The notes beneath the pieces were generated by a model. That model worked only from the letters and a program-made list of their open reading frames with translations. It ran no database searches and was not told the origin of the DNA. DNA of 64,000 bases, taken from NCBI GenBank assembly GCA_037447655.1, contig JBBHKE010000905.1, positions 147,149-211,148 on the forward strand, read 5' to 3'. This document shows positions 51,693 to 63,244 of the stretch, piece by piece; the first letter of the stretch is position 1; each line of letters begins with the position of its first letter. The DNA comes from Zygnema cylindricum (lineage: Eukaryota; Streptophyta; Zygnematophyceae; Zygnematales; Zygnemataceae). The position numbers were made by a program, and so were the translations under genes.

Positions 51693-52591
51693 AACTACTA
51701 GATGCTTTACTAAGATTATATCTTCCCTTTTTAGATCATAAACTCTATATCCTTTAACATCCTCGTCATATCCTAATAATCATCTCGGTTTTCCTTTAGG
51801 ATCTAGCTTCCAATTAGACCGATCTGTATCTAGACTGAATACTTGACTGCCGAAAACCTTTAAGTGAGATATGACTGGTTTCCGACCTGTCCATCTCTCA
51901 TAAGGTGTTTGATCTTATATAGTTAAAGTAAGAACTCTATTTTTGAGGTAATTAGCACAGTTCATTGCTTCTGCCCAAAACCTTTTTCCTATCTTCTTAT
52001 CACTCAGTGTGCTATTTAATCTTTCAGCTACACCATTCTGCTCAGGATTTTCAGAAACTGTCTTTTGGTGTTACACCCCATCTTCCCTAAAAAAATCCTC
52101 AAACTGGTTAGAAGTATACTCTCCACCATTGTCACTCCTTATTCTCTTGATTGGAGTTTCGTGGAGTTTTTCGCTCCATGCTTTATATTGTTTTAAACAA
52201 TCCTGAGCTTTGGACTTGATTTTCAAAAAACACATCAGGAATACCGAGACCAATCATCAGTGATAGTCATCATAAATCTCTTCCCACCCGGTGAGGGAAC
52301 TTTAGCTGGTCCCCAAATATCTATGTATACTAGATCTAGAATTTTTTCTCCCTTATAGGTTGATGTTTTAGGAAAGGGTAATCTGTGTGCTTTACCATGA
52401 GACCATCCACTACAATCACTTATATTATCACTCTCACTGAACTTAATCCCTTCCACCACTCCCATCTTTTCCATCTCTCTTAACTTATCCAGATTTACAT
52501 GCCCAAGCCTCTTATGCCACATCATAATATCATGAACACCACCATAATAAATTTTCTTCGTTTCATTACTTAAAATCAGCCTAAACATCAC
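51693..52591 (-). pseudogene. copia B integrase and pre-integrase region
   Basis: 52,235-52,591 encodes MMWHKRLGHVNLDKLREMEK, CSGWSHGKAHRLPF (one zinc Cys lost to Trp) and YIDIWGPAKVPSPGGKRFMM (first Asp). 52,071-52,253 encodes IKRIRSDNGGEYTSNQFEDF (second Asp). The Glu block NPEQNGVAERLNST is at about 52,000-52,060 in another frame, and the C-terminal region reaches 51,693. At least two frameshifts and a TAA stop interrupt it. Confidence 0.88.
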
Positions 52592-52648
52592 ATGGCTACC
52601 TTTCTCAGCAATGAAATAGACATCCTCCTCAAAACTAGCAGTAAAGAC

Positions 52649-52939
52649 TCATTCCCTAGTGCTAGTAAAAAATCCCTTATCATCTAATACAGATGTAGAG
52701 ATGAGGTTTTTGTTCAGCTCCGGATTAAACAATTCATCGGAGAATGTTACTATGGATGTCTTTCCTTCTACTAACACTTTCAGATCTACCGATCCTATAA
52801 GAGTAGTGGTGACTATCCTCCCATCCCCGTACTCTATCTCTACGGTGGGAATCTTTCTTATCTTAGTGAACAAGTGCCTATCCTTACACATGTGCATGGA
52901 GGCACTTGAATCTATAATCCAGCCTGCTTCACCTTTCAA
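52649..52939 (-). CDS. copia B protease
   Basis: 96 codons: GEAGWIIDSSASMHMCKDRH, the retropepsin loop with DSS in place of DSG, then IPTVEIEYGDGRIVTTTLIG, VDLKVLVEGKTSIVTFSDEL and LNKNLISTSVLDDKGFFTST. The Gly-to-Ser change in the DSGA motif makes activity doubtful. Confidence 0.85.
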   Translation of the reverse strand: MKGEAGWIIDSSASMHMCKDRHLFTKIRKIPTVEIEYGDGRIVTTTLIGSVDLKVLVEGKTSIVTFSDELFNPELNKNLISTSVLDDKGFFTSTRE

Positions 52940-54003
52940 TCCACCGTAAGCACATTTCTACCTTCGTGGAATTTCGACCTCGTTTTTCGCCTCCAACTCC
53001 TCATCCAAAATGAGCTCATCGTCCTCGTCCTCGGATTCCGCCTCATGTACCTGTGTCACAAGGGCCTTTTTCTTTCCTCTCGGGGTACCACCGGTCTGCC
53101 CCTCTTTTAACTGAAGCTTGGTTAGCTTAGTGCACTCTGCCATAAAGTGCCCAGATTTCTTACAAAAATGACATAAACCTTTGGGAGCCCTTGGTCCGAA
53201 CTCGTCGGTCTGATTTTTTTGCTCCCTCCCCCCATAGTTTCCGACCGGTTTTTGGGAATCCTTGTTCCTCCAATCGGTCGAAGTTGCTAAGGCTTGGCCA
53301 CTCTTTCCTCCCCTTCGATCTCAATCGTATTCTCCCGAACGAGAATCATCCCTACCACTAAGTTCCATATCCACCTTGAGTCCGACAAGTCTTGCACACG
53401 GTTGACTATGTTCTCGAACTCATCGGGTAACTTCATTAGTAAACAGTTAACCTTTTATTTTTCACTAAAATCTTTTCTCGCACTCTCTAGCTCCATGAAG
53501 AGTGTAGCAAGCTCATTGCAAAAATCCAACATTTTCCCCCCTTTCTATACATATTCCTTAACTTTCTGATCATCTAGTTGTTGTTGCTGAATCGTACCAC
53601 TTCGGTACATCTCTATGAGAGCCATCCAAAGATCGGATGCCCTTTCTACGTGCAAATGAGGACATGCAAGTCTTTGAGTAAGATGGCGTAGGATGAAGTG
53701 CTTTGTCGCCATATTGTTGAAATCCCAGGTTTGAGTATCATTCTCCTCGTTCCTCGGAATAGGTGACATGAATGCTGAACCAGTTGCTATCGGTGTGGTC
53801 GTCTCCTTCTCCGCTCCTTTGTCCACCACCTCTCCTTCCTTTGTCTCCTCCGTTGAAGATGAACCTGCTTTCTTTGTGAATCTGCTTCGTTCAAACCCTA
53901 GAGGAATTTTAAGACTTGATGGACGCCCCAATCGTCCACTCACTATCCCCCAAAACCTTTTTTCGCATAGAGCTCCTATCATCAAACTTTCCTAGAATAT
54001 GAA
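52940..54003 (-). pseudogene. gag of copia B
   Basis: From the right: MMIGALCEKRFWGIVSGRLG, linker KAGSSSTEETKEGEVVDKGA, MATKHFILRHLTQRLACPHL, DLWMALIEMYRSGTIQQQQL (one frame at 53,545-53,985), then KMLDFCNELATLFMELESA, a knuckle region (CHFCKKSGHFMAEC, about 53,130-53,170) and an acidic tail at 52,958-53,143. It is broken by stops around 53,330-53,545. Solo LTR C lies just inside its first codons. Confidence 0.87.
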
Positions 54004-54008
54004 GCCAG

Positions 54009-55013
54009 TGTTGAAATTGTTAATTTTATATGGTATTTTCTAGGTCTGAACTTAGTACAAAATAGAAAAGGTGGACAGCCTGCCTCCGCCTCCTCTCTCT
54101 TCCCACCATACTTGCCGTAGTCACTGAGGGATAGAGAGGGTGGCTGAGCCATGGCTGTGCTAGCTTAAGCAGGCAGGGCTAAAGAGTGACTTATGTCACT
54201 CTGAACAAAAGGTTGAGTCCGGTAGGACTCGAACCTCCGACTGGTAGAGCGCGGCTTAGCCGTTAGCTCTAACCAGTCTGTCGTAGAAGTCCGTTAGCAT
54301 ATATTAGGTTTGATATTTACTTAAACAATGTTACGTCTATGAATTCGATTAACGGAATTACGAACGAAAGAACATGGAACCAAGTATTATATAGTGCGAA
54401 CATTATCTCGCACGCAAACAAATGAATCGGACATTTGTTTTCGACGGCGGACATTTAATATCAAATTTGATCCGACGGCGTACATCAATGCCGAGATCAC
54501 AAAATGGTCACTTTTGGCGTTTATGGACGTGGCGTGACGTGGCGCCACGCGGAGGGATGACATTTGGTCGCAAGAATTCCGGCGAACATAAGGACAAGTG
54601 AAAAGTGGACACGCGTCCACTTAATGGCATTGCCGTACATAGGCCGTACAGAAAGTACATCGGCCATAGTACTTTTCTGTACTCTACAGTGATCCGATTG
54701 GTTCGTACTTCAATAGATAGGTTTTGTGAGAGGGATTTAGGACTTAGAGAATTTTGGTAGATAGGAACCTCTCTCTCTCTTTGAGAGTTTGTATAAACTT
54801 AGCATTTTTGCCGACTCATAACTTATCGGCTGGTTGGCCGTTTTCAGTGATTCTTTTTGCTACGGACTCAGGGGAGTCCAGGCTGCATACGGGTGCACTC
54901 AAATTGTCAGTTTGCCTTTTTGGGCAGCAGTGGTCGTGGCTTAAAGTGGGTTAGTTAAATACTATCTAGAGGCTTCTTGTATTCTGTAGTCTAATGGAGG
55001 ACACAGAATTGCA
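54009..55013 (+). repeat. solo LTR C inside copia B, TSD GCCAG
   Basis: 1,005 bp, TGTTGAAATTGTTAATT to CACAGAATTGCA, flanked by GCCAG at 54,004-54,008 and 55,014-55,018. A further diverged member of the same LTR group: it keeps the GTAC hairpin (54,644-54,682) and a B-box-like word, GGACTCGAACCTCC. The youngest dated layer here, because it is inside copia B. Confidence 0.92.
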
Positions 55014-55059
55014 GCCAGTTCAATTAAAGATTGGTACCCTAGAGGGTGGGTCCATAACG
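55014..55059 (-). promoter_or_regulatory. gag start and primer-binding site of copia B
   Basis: The minus strand reads CGTTATGGACCCACC directly after the 5' LTR, two bases off consensus. The gag start codons follow up to solo LTR C. Confidence 0.75.
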
Positions 55060-56094
55060 TGAAACAATGAGACCTCCATAAGTCCTCAGAGTGGACAGCT
55101 TCCAAGAAGCCTCTAGGATAACCCTGACCCCTTTGTGTTTCGGCAAGAACAACTGCCACCTTGGCAGACAAAAACTATGACCAACTTCCCTCTTGTGGAG
55201 GCAAGACTCCCTTGAGTCGATAGCAAAAAGAATCTCTGAATTTTCTCCCCTGAGCAGTAAGTTATGGAGGGTCAAAGTTGACCTTTTGTATAGAAGCTCT
55301 CTAGGAGAGAGGGTCCTATCTCCTAATTTTTCTAAGTCCTATCTCTCTCACAAACTCTATCCATTGATGTACGAGCCAATCAGATTACTCCTCCTTACAT
55401 AAAAGTACAGCTGTCGGTGTACTTTCTGTACGAACATTGTACGTTATGGCCTAAATGTCGACACATGGTATATCTGAATTCGCTCCCTTAATCCTAGGAG
55501 AAGCCGCGATCCAATGTCATTCCGCCACCTGTCATCCGATGTGGCGATGATCAAAAACCGCCGAAATTCTCTTCCGCGATCTCGGCGTTTAATTTCAATC
55601 GTCCGATTAAATTCACATTTAATCATAGCCGTAATAAATACATGCGCGGTATTCGTTTCTTATCCGTACCGTAATCCGTACTTTTACATTATTGGATCTA
55701 TGTCTCCCGTAAAAATATTTCAGTTAAATTAACTATCCTACGTATAAATGTTTAATTAATTATCAAACCCTATAGTACGCAACACTATCTCTAGAGTTAA
55801 CGGTTAAAGCTACCGGTTACCGGCTTATTTCCGACCGGCAGGTTGCAGGTTCAAATCCTGGAGGTGGCACATATATTTTAGTAAATATATCCTTAATTAT
55901 AAATAAACTAATATTTATATCCCGTAAACCTCAAGATAGCCTAGGTAGCCATGGCTCTAGCTTCCTCTCCAATTTCTTAATGATTGCGACAAGTTTGAGA
56001 GTTGGAGAGAGAAGTTAGAGGTAGACTGCCTCGACTTCTTTCTATATTTCTATTCGGACCTAGAAAATACTTTAAAATACCATTAATTTCTATA
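55060..56094 (-). repeat. 5' LTR of copia B (subfamily I)
   Basis: 1,035 bp. The TG terminus on the minus strand is mutated (CTATA on the plus strand at 56,090-56,094) and abuts the GGAGG TSD. The CA terminus is TGAAACAATG on the plus strand. Confidence 0.9.
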
Positions 56095-56099
56095 GGAGG

Positions 56100-57464
56100 A
56101 TAGTCACTACTACTCTTGTAGGTTCGGTAGATCTAAAAGTGTTAGTAGAAGGAAAGACATCTATAGTTACATTCTACGATGTATTGTTTATTTCGCAGCT
56201 GAACAAAAACCTCATCGCTACGTCTGTATTAGATGATAAGGGTTTTGATACTAGCACTAGGAAAGGAGTCTTTACTGCTAGTTTTGAGGAGGAAGTTTAT
56301 TTCACTGCTGAAAAAGGTAGCCAAGGGATGTTTAGAAGGATTTTAAGTAATGAAAAGAAGAAACTTTATTATGCTAGTGTTCATGATATAATGATGTGGC
56401 ATAAGAGGCTTGGGCATGTGAATCTAGATAAGTTAAGAGAGATGAAAAAGATGGGAGTGGTGGAAGGGATTAAGTTCGGTGAGAGTGGGAATCTAAGTGA
56501 TTGTAGTGGATGCGCTCAAGGTAAAGCACATAGGTTACCGTTTCCCCAAACAACCACCTATAAGGGAGAAAAAAATTCTAGGTTTAGTACACAGATATTT
56601 GGGGGCCGGCCAGAGTGCCATCACCCGGGAGGAAGAGATTTATGATGACTATCACTGATGATTGGTCTCGGTATTCTAGTGTGTATTTTTTGAAAAATAT
56701 GTCAGAGGCTCAGGAATGTTTTAAACAATATAAAAGCATGGAGTGAAAAACTCCATGAAACCTCAATCAAGAGAGTAAGGAGTGACAATGGTGGAGAGTA
56801 TACCTCTAACCAGTTTGAGGATTTTTTGAGAGAAGATGGAGTGCAACACCAAAAGACAGTTCATGAAAATCCTGAGGAGAATGGTGTAGCTGAAATATTA
56901 AATAGAACACTGAGTGATAGTGCTAGGAGTATGCTGTCAGGTAAGAAGATAGGAAATAAGTTTTGGGCCGAAGCAATGAACTGTGCAAATTATCTCAAGA
57001 ATAGAGTTCTTACTTCAGCAGTAAAAGCCCAAACACCCTATGAGAGATGGACAGGCCGAAAACCAGATGTTTCACACTTAAAGGTTTTCGGTAGTCAAGT
57101 GTTCAGTTTAGACACAGATCTGTCAAACTGGAAGTTAGACCCAAAAGGAAAACTAAAATATCTACTATGATACGATGAAGATGTAAAAGGATACAGAGTA
57201 TATGATCTCAAAAGAGAGGATATTATCCTTGTGAAGCATCTAGTGGTTATGGATGAAGGAAAATCTATAGATCCATTTAAGCATACAAAGACAATCATAA
57301 TCAGATTTGAGTCAGCAAATTCTGATGACTTTGAGCTTGCTAACTATCCAGGATTTCAAGAAGATGATGATCTTGCAATTACGGATCAGATCGAGAAGGA
57401 CCCGAATGTGGAAACCCTAGTATTAACTCCAACCGAAGCGGAAAACGTGGTGGAAATCGACTAA
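56100..57464 (+). pseudogene. copia A protease end, pre-integrase and integrase
   Basis: 56,139-56,645: MLVEGKTSIVTFYDVLFISQ, LNKNLIATSVLDDKGFDTST, the zinc region MMWHKRLGHVNLDKLREMKK ... CSGCAQGKAHRLPF. The integrase core is shifted in the Asp-1 region. IKRVRSDNGGEYTSNQFEDF is near 56,770. 56,826-57,170: QHQKTVHENPEENGVAEILN (Glu present) and LKVFGSQVFSLDTDLSNWKL. The C-terminal linker is at 57,231-57,464. Broken by frameshifts at 56,570 and 56,740 and stops at about 57,168 and 57,462. Confidence 0.87.
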
Positions 57465-59216
57465 GAATTATGGTATAGGGGAGCAGTACAAACTGTTCGG
57501 AAGAATCCAAGAGAGCCATCTATTCCGGCAACGGAGTTTGAGGGAGGAAGAAGAAACAGCAAAATACTGCAAGAGAGACAAGTTAACAATAAGGTAACCA
57601 AACTGTCTCACCTCGATGAACCTCAAACTTATAATGAGGCAATGACTTGTCGTGAAAGAAACCGGTGGAAGAAAACCATTAATGAGGAGATGGCCTCAAT
57701 TATGGCGGCCTATACATGGGAATTGGTGGATTGTCCTCCTAATAGGTAGCCAATTGGGTGCAAGTGGGTATTTAAGCTAAAACTCAACCCGGATAACACC
57801 ATTGAGCGCTACAAGGCTCGGTTAGTGGCGAAGGGATTTACCCGAAAAGAGGGAATTGACTATGAGGAGACTTTTGCTCCGGTCGTCAAGTTTCCTTCGG
57901 TTCGGATACTTCTCAGTATGGCGGCAGCAGACGACATGGAAGTGCATCAGATGGACATCAAGACGGCCTTCCTACATGGAGAGTTGGAAGAGGAAATTTT
58001 TATGCGACAGCCCGAAGGATTTGTGGAGCAATGGGAGGAAAGCAAGGTATGCCGATTGATCAAATCTTTGTATGGGCTGAAACAGGCGCCTCGACAATGG
58101 AACAAGAAGCTCGATGAGTTTCTTACAGGTTAGGGATATATTTGGATTAGCTTAGATCACTCAATTTATTTGTTTGAAGATGAGGAAGGAATTATTTTTA
58201 TTGCAATTTATGTTGATGATTTGCTTGTTTAAAGTAAATTTATTCATAGAATAAATAAGTTAAAAAATGATTTAAAAGTAAGATTTGAGATAAAGGATAT
58301 GTGAGAAGCAAGGTATATTTTGGGAATTCAGGTAGAGAGAGACAGAGACAGATAGATAATAAGATTAACTCAAAAAGAGGCCATTGGAAACATGTTAGAA
58401 AAATTCAAATGGACAAGGCTAATAGTTGTACCACTCCTATGGAATCAAAGAAGGAAAGTGAGGGGAGTGAAGAAGAGGGAGTTATTATCTTAGATGATGA
58501 GGTAGGCCCGGAAAAGAAAAGATTTATGCAGACCATCCCTTATAGACAAGTAGTGGGCAGCATAATATATTTCATGAATTGTACCCGCCCGGACATAGCC
58601 GCAGCTGTAGGAGTACTAAATAGGAGTCTGAATGCTCCCACTAAGAAAGATTGGGAGGCGCCTAAAAGAGTCCTTAGATATCTCATAAGGACTAGGGATC
58701 TATGGTTGCATTTGGGTGGGAACAATACTGACATCACCACTTGGAGTGATGCCAGCTATGGGGATGCTCCTATGAGGAGATGCACATCTGGATATGTATT
58801 GTATGTGGGGGATGGGGCTTGCAGCTGGAGCAGCAAGCAGCAAAAGATCATTGTTCAGTCCACCATAGAGGCTGAGTACATGGCTTCTTGCTCTGCTGTA
58901 AAAGAATTAATGTGGGTCAAGTCTTTGCTTGGTGAGCTTGGTCATCTTAAGAGTGGTGTCCAAAAAGTGTTTTGTGATAATCATGCTGCCATTGCCATTT
59001 CTGCCAATCTTAAACATCACTTTAAAGCCAAACACATGGACATTAGACTTAGCTTTGTTTGAGAGAAAGTAAAAAACAAGATAATTAGTTTGGAGTATAA
59101 ATCAGATAGTGAAATGGTAACAGATATGATGACCAAACCTGTTCCTTCCCCTAAACTAATTTTATGCCGGGAGAAGTGTGGTCTTAAAATAAAGAGAGAC
59201 TAGAAAATAAGAGGAG
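57465..59216 (+). pseudogene. copia A reverse transcriptase and RNase H
   Basis: RT open at 57,825-58,133 (YEETFAPVVKFPSVRILLSM, MDIKTAFLHGELEEEIFMRQ, CRLIKSLYGLKQAPRQWNKK). After a stop YVDD is still encoded at 58,209-58,220. RNase H part 58,301-59,062: FMNCTRPDIAAAVGVLNRSL, DITTWSDASYGDAPMRRCTS, CSWSSKQQKIIVQSTIEAEY, FCDNHAAIAISANLKHHFKA. Lesions include a Trp-to-stop change and TAA near 58,230. A purine tract precedes the 3' LTR. Confidence 0.88.
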
Positions 59217-60090
59217 TGTAGAAATTAAAGGTTATTTTAGTATTTTCTAGGTTTTGTAAAATGCAGAAAAAGAAGCAGAGGCAGTCCGCCTCCAACTCCT
59301 CTCTCCAACTCCCACACTTGTCGCAGTCACTCAAAGTTGGAGAGGGAGATAGAGCCATGGCCGCCATGCTATCCCGACGGGGACAGATATAAGGTTAGTA
59401 GATTTTTACAAAATAAACTTGGCGGGCCCAAGATTTGAACCTGAAACCCGCCGTCCGTCAAAGTAGCCGGTAGGCGATAGCCTTAACCAACTAGTCTAAA
59501 CCAGAGATATATGATACAGGGGTTTGATAGTTATTTATATGTTAACACGTCGGCTATCTTCATTCAACGGGGTATTTAGACATAGATACAGTTTGTAGTG
59601 TACGGCGTATGGCACATCCGAAACGGAAACCGCGCATTTTGTTTCGAAGGCGAAACAAATATTGCGCAAGTATTTATGACGGCCATGATTGTAATCCGGC
59701 TTAATCGGACGGCCACAAAGCATGCCGAGATCGCGCAATAGGTTTTTGGCGGTTTGCGTTCGACGTCACATCAATCACCATGCGGCACAATCACATTAGA
59801 TTACAACATCCCCGGGGATTCCAGGAACGAATCTAAAAATGACATGTGTCCACTTTTTGGCTAAGTCGTACAATGGGCGTACATAAAGTACAACGACACC
59901 TGTACCTTTATGTACGATACACAATTATGATTAGTGTCGTACTTCAATAGATAGAGTTTTAGAGAGAGATAGGACTTAGAAAAATTTGATAGATTGGACC
60001 CTCTCTCCCACAGAGCTTCACTACAAAAGGTCAACTTTGACCCTTCATAACTTACTGCTCAGGGGAGAAAATTCATAGATTCTTTTTGCA
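59217..60090 (+). repeat. 3' LTR of copia A, truncated
   Basis: Starts TGTAGAAATTAAAGG. It matches the 5' LTR up to AGATTCTTTTTGCA at 60,090, then switches to non-LTR sequence, so about 160 bp of LTR end are missing. Confidence 0.87.
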
Positions 60091-61525
60091 GCGGAAGCAC
60101 AAAGGGCCAGATAATGGGTAAGGGCAAACAAAGGTATTTCAAGAGGGTCGCCTTTACTGGTTCCCGTCGCAAAAGAGAGAGGGACCAAATCACCATTAGC
60201 CGAGAAATAAATATTGCTGGTCAAAGAATAAAAAACAATCACAAAGGGAAATAATTGGACAATCGGAGAAAGGACAAGCATAAGCTTTGAAAATATGACG
60301 TTGCGATCCACAGTATTGAAGGCGTTGGAAACGTCGACTTGAAGGACTAACTAATCCGGATGTAAATCCAACAAAGCTAAATTCTCGCGGACCACGGCCT
60401 CACAACCTCTTTCAATGGCCACCCCAAACTGATAAGGAGACAAATAATCATGAAATGTTGGGTCAGAGCTAGATACATATGGCACGAGCCACCATCGGTA
60501 TAGGACCTCTCCTACGGTAATACGACGTGTCCCCCCATTGGGTTTGGTGGCCGACATAAGGTGGGACGACGTGAGAAGATCACAAATTCAAGGGGGAACA
60601 ATACCACTTAAGAAAACATACTCGAAAGAACACATCAGATTCACGGGCACTTAACTCAATTGGAAAAATATTGTGAAACAACTCATACATTGTGGCCGAT
60701 GGGACCTTTTGTTGAAAGGTGAGGAGAGGTTGTAAGGTCCGTCATGAAAACCTCCTAATCCAAAACAAATCCCCAGAAAGCTCAAAGGCGAGGTTAAAAG
60801 GGGATTGAGGGTTGGGTGTTGGCGGATGAGTAGTTTGAAGGACCTCGATAGTGGAAGAAGACCAAGGAGCAAGGGTGAATGGTTGGAGGGCTCGAACAGC
60901 TCGAGAAAGCTCACCAAGATGACCCAAATGAACAGCTTGATGATAAGATGACGTGACATCTGATGCCCTAGAAGGACCACACGGTGTGATAGAAGTAGTG
61001 ACCACATGATCCTCATGCTCGCCGTGGAGGGCCGTCTAGTCACCACGAAGGAATCGGCGATAACACGCCATAATCTCTCAAGCCCCACTGCCACCTCCAC
61101 GACATGTAAGACTAAGACGCAGAGATAGAACATAAGAAGGAGGTGCCTAAGAGCAATCCCGTCGGATTGGAAGAAATGTGGGACAAGGGGAGGTGGAGGG
61201 CATCATGTACTAATGTCAGCACGGCCATAGGGATACGGGTGTACAATCGCGCACGAGGGGATCCCAAATCATATGGTCTCAAGACATCTAAGTCACGGAC
61301 AAAATCCGGGTTCGCATCTATGATTTCGCCAATGTCCGTGCGATTGGCAGCGGCCGCTGGCCAGATCCGTTGGCGCATGGCGACGATGAGGTGCTGTCGT
61401 GCGCTGTGAGGGAGAGAAAAACAATCATCAGAGCCGTAGGCGTATGGTTTCACTATTTTTATAATGTCAAGAAAGTTGTTGACGAATATAGTATCTAAGA
61501 TATGTAGTTTGTCGGAATGAACCAA
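60091..61525 (-). pseudogene. second non-LTR-type reverse transcriptase pseudogene, minus strand
   Basis: Reads leftward. 61,112-61,525 is an N-terminal region of unknown fold (137 codons; ARQHLIVAMRQRIWPAAAAN, YTRIPMAVLTLVHDALHLPL). 60,651-61,005 has LSRAVRALQPFTLAPWSSST and LQTTHPPTPNPQSPF, then PYNLSSPFNKRSHRPQCMSC. 60,351-60,557 has KPNGGTRRITVGEVLYRWWL and HDYLSPYQFGVAIERGCEAV. 60,091-60,311 has FVIVFYSLTSNIYFSANGDL and ATGTSKGDPLEIPLFALTHY (RT motif B). It belongs to the same family as 36,827-45,089 and complements it, since it keeps more of the N-terminus. It is cut at 60,090, before the catalytic ADD block. Confidence 0.75.
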
Positions 61526-62700
61526 ATTCTAATTTATATTTCATCGAGTAATGCACTTGTACTTTGATACTTGAAAAACATAAGTTTTTTTTTTGTATAC
61601 CATAGAAATATGCATCCTATGCTAAAATGGTTTACCATGGTGCTTTCTTAACAAAGTCTTATTATTATTTTTGTGATTTGATTTTGACACACGTGTATTG
61701 TTTCTTAACTTTCATATATACTATCCTACCGCCGAATATAGTAAGTGAATGACGATTTTGACCTTGTCAAATATTTCTGTCGAATCAGATTGTTTACCAT
61801 TGAGCTTTCTTAAAAAAGTCTTATTATTATGTTTGTGACTTTTATTTTGACACTTCTGTAGTATTCTTAGCTTTCAAATATATGATCCAGCCGAATAGAG
61901 GAAACGAATGAGGATTTTGACATCGTCAAACATCTCCGTTGTACCAGAATGTTTTATTAATGACATCTATTATTTTATTTCTTTTAACGACTGCAGCTAC
62001 TAACGCAGCAAGACTGTTTCACACCGTTTGAGCGTACAAAACGAAATGAGTACGGCGAAATAAGTTACTTTGATCCATGGTAAGAATATATCCAAACCGT
62101 CTCAGAAACCGTGGCAGAAGGCCCTTCGGCAGAGAGGCATGGGGAGATGGAGATAACATTGATAATTAAGGTCATGATCATAGTTCAAAAGTAGGCGTTT
62201 TTATGGTAGGCCTTTGGTCAGCGCCTTTATCGTAAGTTGTGTTATGGGCTTTTCATGTGATCTTCTTAGATCGCTACTTTGATTAGCGACCGTTCGATCG
62301 TCCGAATCTGACGGTGTATCGAATGTTTTAATTGGTCCAATTTTTGGTCCGCATGTTTTAATTGGTTCGAATAGGTCCGAATACAATATGGGTCTTAAGG
62401 TCATATTGTATGTTTTGCATACATTAGGCATATTGTATGGGCTTACTTTCACCTACATTCGAACTATGGTCCTGATCCATCGAGTGTGCACCTATCCAGT
62501 TTGTTATTGTTAAGTTTGTGTTGCATTACCTGACTTGAACCATGCTTACAATGAACTGGAACCGTTGATTATTAATAGCAAATCGGCTTGATAAATTCTT
62601 CCAAGTGGACTATATGTCCATAATGACCTGTAATGTAAAGTTGGAACCTATGCAAGGAACGTTTTAGATCGCCAACATATTAACTTTTGGAATGAACATA
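61526..62700. other. non-coding, AT-rich sequence between transposons and the SUVH gene
   Basis: No supported gene. Contains the 162-bp tandem pair at 61,628-61,951 and a small set of ATGTTTTAATTGGT and CATATTGTATG repeats at 62,320-62,440 that may be a decayed MITE. Confidence 0.5.
61628..61951. repeat. two tandem units of about 162 bp
   Basis: Both contain GTTTACCAT, CTTTCTTAA, AAGTCTTATTATTAT, GATTTTGAC and GTCAAA in the same order; the units start at 61,628 and 61,790. Diverged, non-coding. Confidence 0.75.
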
Positions 62701-63244
62701 CAAACTCTTTCAAGCATTTGAACAGCAATTCCTCCAATCAGAGCATACCAGTAAATTCTGGCATCCTCAACAATCTGCAGATCATGTAAGGTCTTCAGCA
62801 CGATCGTGTGAATAGAGAGGACAAAAGGGCGAGAGATGGTAAATGAAGTCGCTGGTTGTTACATTGTTAAAGTCAAACAATTTAAAAAACCAGCTTATAA
62901 TTGCCAATGATCGATCAATAGTTCTTTGCATTGTTGTTAGGACACCTTTTTCCAAAAAAAAGCCTTGCAAACACTATAAAAACCAGCAGGAGCTTCTAGA
63001 TTATCAAAATTTGTATGACCTTTCCAACATTAACCTACCTTGATGCAGTAATTCCTAAGAGAAACTCATACAAAAAAAAAGAAAACAATATAAGGTCAAC
63101 GATTAGCGAAGGCAAAAGACAATTGAACAGATGTTCTAATGTAAAAAAAATAAAAAAATCCAAAATACGGCTCGTTTGCACTAACTTTATTACACTTGAC
63201 TTACACTACACTTTATTCAACTCCACCAACAATTAAAAACACAT
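62701..63244 (-). other. region downstream of the SUVH stop codon (3' UTR expected)
   Basis: No conserved coding sequence. The gene's stop codon lies at about 63,245, so its 3' UTR and poly(A) site must be here. No specific signal stands out from the AT-rich background. Confidence 0.4.

Larger units (their letters stand above)
48657..56094 (-). mobile_element. copia element B, full-length, minus strand, TSD GGAGG
   Basis: GGAGG at 48,652-48,656 and 56,095-56,099. 3' LTR 48,657-49,721, 5' LTR 55,060-56,094. Subtracting solo LTR C gives about 6.43 kb, the size of copia D. It is the best-preserved pol in the window. It inserted into the protease coding region of copia A, so it is younger than A. 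Confidence 0.93.
45090..60090 (+). mobile_element. copia element A, interrupted by two insertions
   Basis: 5' LTR 45,090-46,124; PBS 46,125; gag to 46,767; insertion 46,768-48,070; gag-protease 48,071-48,656; copia B 48,657-56,094; protease to RNase H 56,095-59,216; 3' LTR 59,217-60,090, which lacks its last 160 bp or so. Without the insertions it would be about 6.3 kb, like D. No TSD can be checked because the 3' LTR end is deleted, and the flanks on the two sides belong to differently oriented RT pseudogenes. Confidence 0.88.

Noticed and set aside
62201-62452. An 83-codon minus-strand frame as a gene
   Set aside because: No recognisable domain, low-complexity repeats of ATTGGT and CATATTG words underneath, and no sign of conservation in a flanking AT-rich region.
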